Below, one piece after another: positions 26,481-33,166 of a DNA stretch of 64,000 nucleotides. The notes below the pieces were generated by a model. That model made no database searches. It saw only the letters and a program-made list of their open reading frames with translations, and was not told the DNA's origin. The first letter of the stretch is position 1. Each line of letters opens with the position of its first letter. This DNA is from JANWYU01 sp964655485 (GTDB lineage: Bacteria > Bdellovibrionota > Bdellovibrionia > Bdellovibrionales > Bdellovibrionaceae), in NCBI GenBank assembly GCA_964655485.1, contig CAZZMS010000090.1, positions 1-64,000 of the forward strand, given 5' to 3'. Both the position numbers and the translations under genes were made by a program.

Positions 26481-27400
26481 ATTCTTATAAAATAAGACTT
26501 TTCGCCACTCAGTTCCGATGGTGTGATATAAGGTTTAAGGAAATCTGTGATTTCTTCTAAATTTAAGCTAGGAATCCAAGGTAACTCGTAGAGAAAAGAT
26601 CCAGATTCCCGAAGTTTTTGTGCGATTTGGATTTGCTGCTGATATTTGGCTTGCCAAGCGACACCTTGAGGGGAGTCTAAAACGTCGATCAAGTCTCTGG
26701 GATTGGGTATCAGTTGATTTAACCACAATCTCGTTTGTTGCTTTTGTACAATGCTACCCAGATTTTCTTGAAGCTCCAAGCCCTCCTCAATCGACAACTC
26801 CTCGGGGAGGAAGACAAGATGATAGGTGGCGAGTTTAGGATTTTTGAGTACCTCCATGATCGCTAAACTTTGTTCTCTCATGGGACCACGTTTGAAAGTT
26901 TCGGCCATGGCGAGGGGAGCTTTCATGAGCGCTAAAAAGTGCCCACTGGCAAAGGCATCTATAACGATGACGTCGTAATCAAGCTTCGGGCCAACATTCC
27001 GCGGGGGACCAGAGGTTATTTTGCCCAATATGGCCAACTCTTTTAAGCTTGGAGCGGCATCAATCAAGGCTTGAGTCAGGTCATTTTCGAAAAATAGCTT
27101 GTGTAGGGAAGGGATTTTTATCAAGTGTAAGATGTATTCACTGAGTAGGTTTTTGGCATCCCAAATAGCGATGTCCAGACCAGGTAAAAGAAGTTCGGGA
27201 GAAAAGTGAACCTTGCGGTCTAGGGCTGAAGCAAAAAAACTTAACTCTCCTAGCTCGGCTAGCAGAGTTTTCTTTCCTTGAGCCGCAAAAGACTTGGCCA
27301 AGGCGAGAGCGAGGACCGACTTGCCTACGCCGCCTTTGCCGGTAACCAAATGAATCTGAATCACCCGAGTCAGTCTGAACCGGGGTAAAAAGTCTTGCAA
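26477..27400 (-). CDS. ArsA/GET3-family ATPase with canonical P-loop
   Basis: A 307-residue protein beginning IHLVTGKGGVGKSVLALALA near residue 17, with intact signature lysine, then a switch region YDVIVIDAFASGHFLALMKAP. Related tandem pairs occur in myxobacteria and actinobacteria, where the role is unclear; they are annotated as anion-transporting ATPases but are not usually tied to arsenite. Targeting of tail-anchored proteins is another activity of the wider family. It is the first gene of the pair and overlaps the second by 4 nt. Confidence 0.8.
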   Translation of the reverse strand: MQDFLPRFRLTRVIQIHLVTGKGGVGKSVLALALAKSFAAQGKKTLLAELGELSFFASALDRKVHFSPELLLPGLDIAIWDAKNLLSEYILHLIKIPSLHKLFFENDLTQALIDAAPSLKELAILGKITSGPPRNVGPKLDYDVIVIDAFASGHFLALMKAPLAMAETFKRGPMREQSLAIMEVLKNPKLATYHLVFLPEELSIEEGLELQENLGSIVQKQQTRLWLNQLIPNPRDLIDVLDSPQGVAWQAKYQQQIQIAQKLRESGSFLYELPWIPSLNLEEITDFLKPYITPSELSGEKSYFIRI

Positions 27401-27527
27401 GGGGAAAGTTTATTTGCTTAATTGAGGGGCCATTTCGACAAGCTTGGGGCAGGGCTTTCTGTAATCTGTCGGGGAACAGTACAGCTTGTCAGTTTGAGAC
27501 TCATTCGTTGGGACAAAAGGGGGTGTT

Positions 27528-28901
27528 ATGGATCCATTAAACCAATCAGCAACACAGGGTACTCAGTCGTCTTTATTCGCTGCTCAGATCGAGAGTTTGA
27601 GCTCTGTGCGCCGTAAGATGACAATCAAAGTCGAGGCAGAAGCTGTTAATAAGGCCTTTCTCAAGGAGGCCACGAAAATTCAGGCCAAGGCGAAATTGCG
27701 TGGGTTCCGCCCGGGAAAAGCTCCCCTAGAGTTTGTGCGAAAGAACTTTGCCACAGCCATTCAGCAAGAAGCAACGAATTCTCTAGTGAGTGAGTACTTT
27801 CATCGCGCCCTTGTACAACACCAGGTGCCCATGATTGGAGAGCCTGAGTTTGAATTTAGTTGGCCTGTGGAAGGCTCTGCTTTTGAGTTTTCCGCGGAGT
27901 TCGAAGTTTATCCGGAAGTGAAAGTCCAAAAGTGGGAAGGTCTGAGCGGAGAAAGCATTGATATCAGCCTTACAGAAGCTGATGTGGATCAGTCTTTGGA
28001 AAGGCTGCGTGAGGCTGAGGCGAAATGGGAAACGGTGGAACGACAAGCGGCCTTGGGAGACCGATTAAAAATAAACTTTGTAGGGCGACTAGCTGATGCT
28101 GCTACTGAGGCTCGAGATCCGCGCCTGTCGGGCGAAGGTTTGGAGGTGGTACTAGGTTCTGGTCAGTTGATTGATGGTTTTGAGAATGGGTTAGTTGGTG
28201 CCCTGACTGGTGAAAAACGTGTTTTAAGCCTTAAGTTTCCTGATCCTTACACGGCCCAAGATTTAGCAGGTAAGGCGGTGACGTTTGAGGTGACTGTCAC
28301 CCAAGTTGAGGCTAAAAAGCTACCGGAATTAAATGAGGAATTTGCTAAAATATTCGGTAAGTCGACTGTGGAGGAACTCAGGGAGATGCTGCGAAAAGAT
28401 TTGGCTCAGCGGCTTGAAAAAGATGCTAAAAAGCATCTAGAGGACACCTTGCTCAAATCCCTCATTCAAGCGAACCCTCTAGAGGTCCCCAATCATTTTG
28501 TAAACTTGCAAAAGAAACACCTTATTGAAAACTTCAAAAAAGACTATGCGTCTTATGGTTTCACCGAGTCCCAGTGGGAAGAATATATGGCTCGTTGGGA
28601 TGAGGATTTATCTCGAATGGCAAAAGACATGGTTCACGCCGACTTATTGATCATGGCTCTGGCTAAGGAAAAAGCTTGGGTGGCCGCTGAAGAGGACTTC
28701 CAACAAAGGATGCAGCAATACGCCGATCAAACCGGTATCGACAAGGAGCGAGTGATCTCTTTCTATTCTGATCCCGAGCGCAAAGAGGGGCTCATGTCCC
28801 AATTGACGCGTGAAAAAGTTCTGACTCGCGTCAAAGAGCAGGCAAAAATCAAGACACTCAGTCGTCAGGAATGGGAAAAGCGAAGCGCTGAAAAGACTTA
28901 A
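27528..28901 (+). CDS. tig: Trigger factor, ribosome-bound chaperone
   Basis: A 457-residue trigger factor. The ribosome-binding signature GFRPGKAP is at about 59-66, the FKBP-type PPIase domain spans about 180-265 (LGDRLKINFVGR, GSGQLIDGFENGL, KFPDPYTAQDLAGKAVTF), and a helical C-terminal chaperone domain follows. It holds nascent chains at the ribosome exit. About 24 residues before the conserved start (VRRKMTIKVEAE) are extra compared with most family members. The usual clpP-clpX neighbours are absent; a strong terminator follows the stop. Confidence 0.93.
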   Translation: MDPLNQSATQGTQSSLFAAQIESLSSVRRKMTIKVEAEAVNKAFLKEATKIQAKAKLRGFRPGKAPLEFVRKNFATAIQQEATNSLVSEYFHRALVQHQVPMIGEPEFEFSWPVEGSAFEFSAEFEVYPEVKVQKWEGLSGESIDISLTEADVDQSLERLREAEAKWETVERQAALGDRLKINFVGRLADAATEARDPRLSGEGLEVVLGSGQLIDGFENGLVGALTGEKRVLSLKFPDPYTAQDLAGKAVTFEVTVTQVEAKKLPELNEEFAKIFGKSTVEELREMLRKDLAQRLEKDAKKHLEDTLLKSLIQANPLEVPNHFVNLQKKHLIENFKKDYASYGFTESQWEEYMARWDEDLSRMAKDMVHADLLIMALAKEKAWVAAEEDFQQRMQQYADQTGIDKERVISFYSDPERKEGLMSQLTREKVLTRVKEQAKIKTLSRQEWEKRSAEKT

Positions 28902-28945
28902 TTGTCTCGAAAATAGACCGGATCGTAGGATTGTAGATAAAAAAT

Positions 28946-28981
28946 AAAAAACCCCCTAGCTGAAGTGCTTGGGGGTTTTTT
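28946..28981 (+). terminator. Strong bidirectional rho-independent terminator
   Basis: AAAAAACCCCC at 28946-28956 and GGGGGTTTTTT at 28971-28981 form a perfect 11 bp stem with a 14 nt loop. The T run follows the GC core on the plus strand, and the A run gives one on the minus strand. It separates tig from the convergent flagellin gene and should stop both transcripts. Confidence 0.9.
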
Positions 28982-29016
28982 ATTTCAAGGGGTTATGTTT
29001 GTTCTCTTACTCTCTA

Positions 29017-29850
29017 CTAGCCGATAAGCTTCAGGGCCATTTGATTCGATGCATTCGCTTGAGCTAATGTAGAAGTTCCAGCTTGTAAGAGGATTTGATT
29101 TCTTACCATTTCTGAAGAAGCCATGGCCACATCCGTATCGCGAATACGAGAGTTGGCGGCACTAAGGTTTTCTTCTTGTACAGCTAAGTTATCAATCGTT
29201 GAAGTCAGGCGGTTTTGCAGAGCTCCCAAATTAGCTCGATACCCGTTGATAGTGTTTTGTGCCACATCCAAAGAGGCCAGAGCTTCCTGGGCTCCTTCCT
29301 TCGAGGTGTAGTCAAGACCATCTATTCCCAGGGCGTCCAAGGTGGCCACGTTTTCTGAGGAGTCGAAAGTGATACGATCCTCAGATTCGTTATTGAAAAG
29401 CCCCACTTGGAAGTCGAATTTGGGCGTGCTTCCATCCAAGAGGTTAGTTGTACCCCATTTTGTGGTTTGAGCGATTCGGTTGATTTCGCTTTTTAATTGT
29501 TGCACTTCCTTGTTGATAAAATCTCTTTCTGTGCCGGAAACTGTATCAGAAGCGGCTTGAATCGCCAGTTCGCGCAAGCGGGTCACCATGTTACCAATTT
29601 CGTTGAGTCCACCCTCTGCCGTCTGAATCATGGAGATTCCATCATTGGCATTGCGGTTGGCTTGACGAGCTGAGCGAATTTGGGATTTTAAACGCTCAGA
29701 GATCGCAAGCCCGGCGGCATCGTCGGCAGCGATGTTGATTCGGGATCCACTGGCCAACTGCCCCATAGATTTATTCATCACTCGCTGAGCTCCAGCTAAG
29801 TTTCTTTGCGAGTTGATGGCGGCGATATTTGTGCTTACTCTCATTCCCAT
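29017..29850 (-). CDS. fliC: Flagellin
   Basis: A 277-residue flagellin containing only the conserved D0/D1 core: N-terminal NIAAINSQRNLAGAQRVM and LASGSRINIAADDAAGLAIS, and C-terminal ENLSAANSRIRDTDVA and a terminal LAQANASNQMALKLIG. The variable D2/D3 domains are missing, so the filament should be thin and smooth. The ATG at 29850 has AAAGGAGG upstream. A five-codon leader ORF with its own ideal ribosome site, and a hairpin before that, occupy the 5' leader. No other flagellar structural gene lies next to it, which fits genomes with several scattered flagellin genes. Confidence 0.95.
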   Translation of the reverse strand: MGMRVSTNIAAINSQRNLAGAQRVMNKSMGQLASGSRINIAADDAAGLAISERLKSQIRSARQANRNANDGISMIQTAEGGLNEIGNMVTRLRELAIQAASDTVSGTERDFINKEVQQLKSEINRIAQTTKWGTTNLLDGSTPKFDFQVGLFNNESEDRITFDSSENVATLDALGIDGLDYTSKEGAQEALASLDVAQNTINGYRANLGALQNRLTSTIDNLAVQEENLSAANSRIRDTDVAMASSEMVRNQILLQAGTSTLAQANASNQMALKLIG

Positions 29851-29871
29851 GTTGTCCTCCTTTTTTTGGGA

Positions 29872-29889
29872 TTAGGTTAGTTTCAGCAT
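29872..29889 (-). CDS. Five-codon leader ORF (MLKLT) upstream of flagellin
   Basis: On the minus strand ATGCTGAAACTAACCTAA reads Met-Leu-Lys-Leu-Thr-stop, and AAGGAGGTGA, a full match to the 16S rRNA 3' end, lies 3 nt before the ATG. The stop is 21 nt before the flagellin ATG, which has its own separate ribosome site. Such a placement suits translational coupling, attenuation or mRNA protection. That it is translated is inferred only from the site. Confidence 0.45.
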   Translation of the reverse strand: MLKLT

Positions 29890-29917
29890 CTGTCACCTCC
29901 TTGTTTGGATTTGCCTT

Positions 29918-29937
29918 GAGATTTTTCCATAAATCTC
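29918..29937 (-). promoter_or_regulatory. Hairpin in the flagellin leader
   Basis: GAGATTT at 29918-29924 and AAATCTC at 29931-29937 form a perfect 7 bp stem with a 6 nt loop. It lies about 28 nt upstream of the leader ORF, on the likely fliC transcript. It may stabilise the mRNA or take part in regulation. Confidence 0.35.
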
Positions 29938-30059
29938 AGTGAATAAAATCGACGCTGTGTCAAAAAGCCAACGGTGCTTTGGTCTAAGTTGGTTAAAAAT
30001 TAGTCCTTGGTTTAGCGGCTTTGGTCTGGTTACCCATAGTGAGTTGGCTTGTGGGGCCC

Positions 30060-31478
30060 ATGCGCTACACTAAAGTTATGGCAGAAGTTCGTGATGCCTC
30101 CAGGTTGCGTTCCTCTCCTTTGTCTGAGGTTTACTCGGAGCATGAGGATAGAAAAAAGAAACTTCAAGAGGCGCAAAAACAGGAGCTGGAGCAGCTTAGA
30201 AAAAAATATGGAAAGCAAATTGAGGAGCTCAAGCAACAGCAGGAGGCGGTGGTTAGTCACCTGAGCGAGAGGCAGAAAGACACTTTAGAAAAGTTGCAGA
30301 CCCAATCGCAAAATCAGCAAATGGAAATGTATCGAAGGTTCAAGCAGAAGCAGCAGGAGCTACAACTGAGTGAGGCAGAGACTCACGAAAAAAACAAACA
30401 AAAGCTTGAGGCTCTCCGCTTGGAACAACAACACCAAATTCAGTCTGAAAAAGAGCGTCAGGCCGATCAGCTGCAGCGCTTACAGAATGAGGGGCAAAAA
30501 AAAATCTCGCAAGTGGAGAGCGAGCAAAAAAAACGGGAGCAACTTCTCCGGCAGCAACATCAAACCGAATTAGATCGTTTGAACTCGGGTTACTCTCAAA
30601 AAAAAGCAGAGCAATTACAAAGGCAGCAAAAGGAACTGGGGCAATTGCAGGTCAATTATCAAGACCAAAAAAAGCGTCTTGAGGAGAGGCAAACACAACT
30701 CATAGAAACTACAAAGCAAAACTATGAGTCCAAATTGGCCCACGAGCGGCAGCGCTTTGAAGCACAAAAAAATAAACTCAACAAAGATTATTCCGAGCAA
30801 ATTCAGAGCTTGCAGCAAAGAGGGCAGAGTCTCTCCGAGACAGAGAGGCAAAAGCAAGAGCAGCGATTGAAGAGTATACGTGAGCAGTATGAGCGCGAAA
30901 TAGAGCAGGCTCAAAAGGAACATCAGCAGAGAATCCAGCACCTCAGAGCTGAACAAGAAAGGCAGTGGGAAGGTATACAAGCTACCCATCAAGCGACTTT
31001 GAAGAGATTACAACAGAATCACGACTCTCAGCTTAAAGGCTTGAGACAATATCATCAAACGAGTCTCGAACACCAGAAGCAACAATTTGAAAAAGAGATG
31101 CAAAGACAGAAATTGCGTTTTGTGACCGACACGCAAAATATCGAAGCCAAGTTAGATGATCCCTTTTTCCAAATCCCTTCAGGACGTCTTCAGGTTTTTG
31201 AACAGCCGAATCACGTCGTGATTCAGGTCCGCATTCCTGCTCACGAGCGATCTGCCACGCGTATTAAAATAGATGATAAGGGTATTACGGTGATGGGCTC
31301 TAAAGAGTTCAAGGATGAGGTGAGGGAAGATCAAAAAACGATCAGCGCAGCGCAATTTCAGACGTTCAAAGAAAGTTACCCCTGGCCATCACACGTGGAT
31401 TTGAGTCGTGTCAGGCGAGAGCGGGAAGGGGAAGTCGAGACGTTTATTATTCCAAAGCTCAGATCTAGTGGAGTCTGA
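30060..31478 (+). CDS. Long coiled-coil protein with a C-terminal Hsp20/alpha-crystallin domain
   Basis: A protein of about 472 residues from the ATG at 30060 (30078 is an alternative; neither has a clear ribosome site). Residues of about 15-370 are an unbroken Gln/Glu/Lys/Arg-rich coiled coil. The last 100 residues match an alpha-crystallin domain: QVFEQPNHVVIQVRIPAHE, IKIDDKGITVMGSKEF, then FKESYPWPSHVDLSRVRRE and the closing ETFIIPKL. Small heat-shock proteins normally have short N-termini, so this long rod is unusual. It may be a scaffold that carries a chaperone domain. Two copies of CTTTGGTCT lie just upstream, at 29977 and 30019. Confidence 0.75.
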   Translation: MRYTKVMAEVRDASRLRSSPLSEVYSEHEDRKKKLQEAQKQELEQLRKKYGKQIEELKQQQEAVVSHLSERQKDTLEKLQTQSQNQQMEMYRRFKQKQQELQLSEAETHEKNKQKLEALRLEQQHQIQSEKERQADQLQRLQNEGQKKISQVESEQKKREQLLRQQHQTELDRLNSGYSQKKAEQLQRQQKELGQLQVNYQDQKKRLEERQTQLIETTKQNYESKLAHERQRFEAQKNKLNKDYSEQIQSLQQRGQSLSETERQKQEQRLKSIREQYEREIEQAQKEHQQRIQHLRAEQERQWEGIQATHQATLKRLQQNHDSQLKGLRQYHQTSLEHQKQQFEKEMQRQKLRFVTDTQNIEAKLDDPFFQIPSGRLQVFEQPNHVVIQVRIPAHERSATRIKIDDKGITVMGSKEFKDEVREDQKTISAAQFQTFKESYPWPSHVDLSRVRREREGEVETFIIPKLRSSGV

Positions 31479-31896
31479 ACTTGGATGGATTATGAGCCAT
31501 TTCGCTAATTTGATGTTCGCGTTGTCCCGAGTGCTCACCTGAGTTTTGACTTATCTGATTCACGGCCTTCATCGCGGCGTTTTTTAGCTCCACCAATACG
31601 GGATCGAGACTTGAACCGACTTGAACGCTGGCGATTTCGATGTGCGGTGTATGGATGTAAAGCCCAAGCGCCCACAGAGCTTCTTCTTTGTTATCCTGCC
31701 TGACTTGCTCAAAAGCCTCCTGTAGACTTTCAGGCCAATCTGCACCCATACCCTTAAGGTCTAAAAGGGCGACCATGCTTCCGGATGGTAGTTGGCTGCC
31801 GAGCTCGTGCAAAGTCTGATAGACAAAAGCTTTCTCCTCTCGACTCAGCTGACTCATCAGTTTTTCGGCATTACGAATCAACTCCGGTTGAAGCAT
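31465..31896 (-). CDS. Small soluble protein of unknown function
   Basis: A 143-residue acidic, mostly helical protein starting MLQPELIRNAEKLMSQL, with AAGGAGG 4 nt before the ATG. There is no signal peptide or membrane segment. A central part (SGSMVALLDLKGMGADWPES) may fold as a small alpha/beta unit, and the C-terminal 30 residues are Ser/His/Gln-rich and probably disordered. It overlaps the 3' end of the Hsp20-fusion gene by 14 nt on the opposite strand. No family is recognised. Confidence 0.55.
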   Translation of the reverse strand: MLQPELIRNAEKLMSQLSREEKAFVYQTLHELGSQLPSGSMVALLDLKGMGADWPESLQEAFEQVRQDNKEEALWALGLYIHTPHIEIASVQVGSSLDPVLVELKNAAMKAVNQISQNSGEHSGQREHQISEMAHNPSKFRLH

Positions 31897-32103
31897 AAAG
31901 CCTCCTTGTTGAGAAATTATACTTTTAGTTTACAAGATGGGTGGGACAAGAGAAATGTCTAGTCGAAGGCAGTCGTCCAAATAGCTTTCTAAGACCTAAG
32001 AGGATAGTTTTGAGACATTTCATTGGAACAGAGATGACGTCAAGAGCCTAAGGCTCGATTTCGATTAAATTCGGAAAGGCGAAGGGGTACTTGAACAACT
32101 AGC

Positions 32104-32140
32104 CTAGGGGTAGTCGCCTTGGGCCAAGACGACTACCTAG
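32104..32140. repeat. Strong palindromic hairpin downstream of rpsR
   Basis: GGTAGTCG pairs with CGACTACC, with flanking CTA/TAG, and an inner CTTG/CCAAG stem continues the hairpin inside. It lies in the 292-base gap between the rpsR stop and the small gene upstream of it on the minus strand, so it could end the rpsR transcript, although no T run follows. Confidence 0.45.
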
Positions 32141-32188
32141 CCTTGTGATCTACTGAAAGTAATATTTTTAGAGGGATCTATTGAGAGA

Positions 32189-32437
32189 CTAGTCCAAAGA
32201 GAATGGCTTCGGGCTTATGGGCTCTACACGATAAAAATCGTCATAAGCTTGGATACCTTGAGGTAACAAGGCCAAGTTTCGTGCTCGTTTTACAGCTTCG
32301 TTCAGACGCTTTTGAGCGGCTAAGTTAAATTTAGAGATACGCGCGGGGATGATTTTCGCACCATCGGTAATGTAGCGAGCTAATTGCACAGGATCTTTAT
32401 ACTCGAAATGAATTTGGTGCCCTTTTGTTTTTCTCAT
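32189..32437 (-). CDS. rpsR: 30S ribosomal protein S18, cysteine-free (zinc-independent) type
   Basis: An 82-residue S18 from the ATG at 32437, which has GAAGGAG upstream; the open frame beyond that is leader. Core motifs YKDPVQLARYITDGAKI, IPARISKF and KRARNLALLPQ are intact. The N-terminal cysteine cluster present in zinc-binding S18 is absent. The usual neighbours rpsF and rplI are missing. Together with the divergent rpmB and rplX this looks like an alternative ribosomal set, so a second rpsR may lie elsewhere. The promoter shares its minus-35 with rpmB. Confidence 0.85.
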   Translation of the reverse strand: MRKTKGHQIHFEYKDPVQLARYITDGAKIIPARISKFNLAAQKRLNEAVKRARNLALLPQGIQAYDDFYRVEPISPKPFSLD

Positions 32438-32472
32438 GACACTATTCTCCTTCTGTTCATCGATGCGGTTGT

Positions 32473-32527
32473 TCGGGTATAGCAAAAAAAAACATTTTGA
32501 CAAGGGTTTTTCGTTTGTTATACCAAA
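32473..32527. promoter_or_regulatory. Back-to-back rpsR/rpmB promoters with two related dyads
   Basis: On the plus strand TTGACA (32497-32502), 16 nt and TATACC (32519-32524) form the rpmB promoter. On the minus strand TTGTCA (32503-32498), 16 nt and TATACC (32481-32476) form the rpsR promoter, so the minus-35 boxes overlap almost completely. Each minus-10 sits inside a related 14-mer: TTTGTTATACCAAA (32514-32527), itself a dyad matching its own complement at 12 of 14 positions, and TCGGGTATAGCAAA (32473-32486), which matches the other's complement at 11 of 14. TGTTATA is also the half-site seen in many Zur operators, so zinc control is a reasonable guess. Confidence 0.55.
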
Positions 32528-32603
32528 GAGTCTTGTTTGTCGTGTCTAACCGCGAGTCATCAGAAGAAGAGTGTCGGGGTTAGCGCCTAGAAAAGGGGGC
32601 CTC

Positions 32604-32888
32604 ATGGCTGTGTGTGAACTCACGGGAAAAAAACCAGTCGTAAAAAATCTAGTCAGTCACTCGAACATCAAAACTAAGCGTAAAATCCAGCCCAATGTGC
32701 AGCAAAGACGACTGTATAGTGATCTTCTGAAGGGTTTTGTATCTTTGAAGGTGGCGACAAGCACTCTTCGCTCAATCGAGCACCGAGGCGGATTCGATCA
32801 TTTCATTTTGCAGCAAGATCCGGAAAAATTATCGCCAAGGGCTTTGAAAGTGTTGAAACGCATTCAAGCTAAATTGCGCAAGGCATAA
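32604..32888 (+). CDS. rpmB: 50S ribosomal protein L28, zinc-independent type
   Basis: A 94-residue L28 from the ATG at 32604, preceded by AAAAGGGGG. The conserved start VCELTGKKPVVKNLVSHSN and IKTKRKIQPNVQQRRL are clear. It has a single cysteine (residue 4), so the two CxxC pairs of the zinc-binding form are missing. It is followed 26 nt later by rplX, in an operon driven from the promoter shared with rpsR. The usual partner rpmG is not here. Confidence 0.9.
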   Translation: MAVCELTGKKPVVKNLVSHSNIKTKRKIQPNVQQRRLYSDLLKGFVSLKVATSTLRSIEHRGGFDHFILQQDPEKLSPRALKVLKRIQAKLRKA

Positions 32889-32914
32889 CAATTAGGCTCT
32901 TGAAGAGGTGACCC

Positions 32915-33127
32915 ATGGCTTTAAAGTTGAAGATCAAAAAAGGTGATAAGGTAAAAGTGATTACTGGCTCCGATAAAGGCAAAACGGGTATCGTCTTAGA
33001 AGTTAATCCTTCTAAGATGATGGTGAAAGTTGAAGGGGTTCGTTTGATGACCCACTATGATCGCCAAAACGGTCTGGTTAAAAAAGAAGGTTACATCCAC
33101 TATTCCAACGTTCAAAAAGCTAATTAA
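32915..33127 (+). CDS. rplX: 50S ribosomal protein L24, short form
   Basis: A 70-residue KOW-domain protein (IKKGDKVKVITGSDKGKTG near residues 7-25, then KMMVKVEGVRLMTHYDR and the closing IHYSNVQ). It matches L24 but is shorter than the usual 100 or so residues: much of the C-terminal extension is missing while the final strand is kept. It lies outside the S10/spc operon, with rpmB, and so is probably a paralogue for alternative ribosomes. Confidence 0.8.
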   Translation: MALKLKIKKGDKVKVITGSDKGKTGIVLEVNPSKMMVKVEGVRLMTHYDRQNGLVKKEGYIHYSNVQKAN

Positions 33128-33166
33128 TTTTGCTTGATGAATAGGTTGACTCTCTAAAACGACCCT

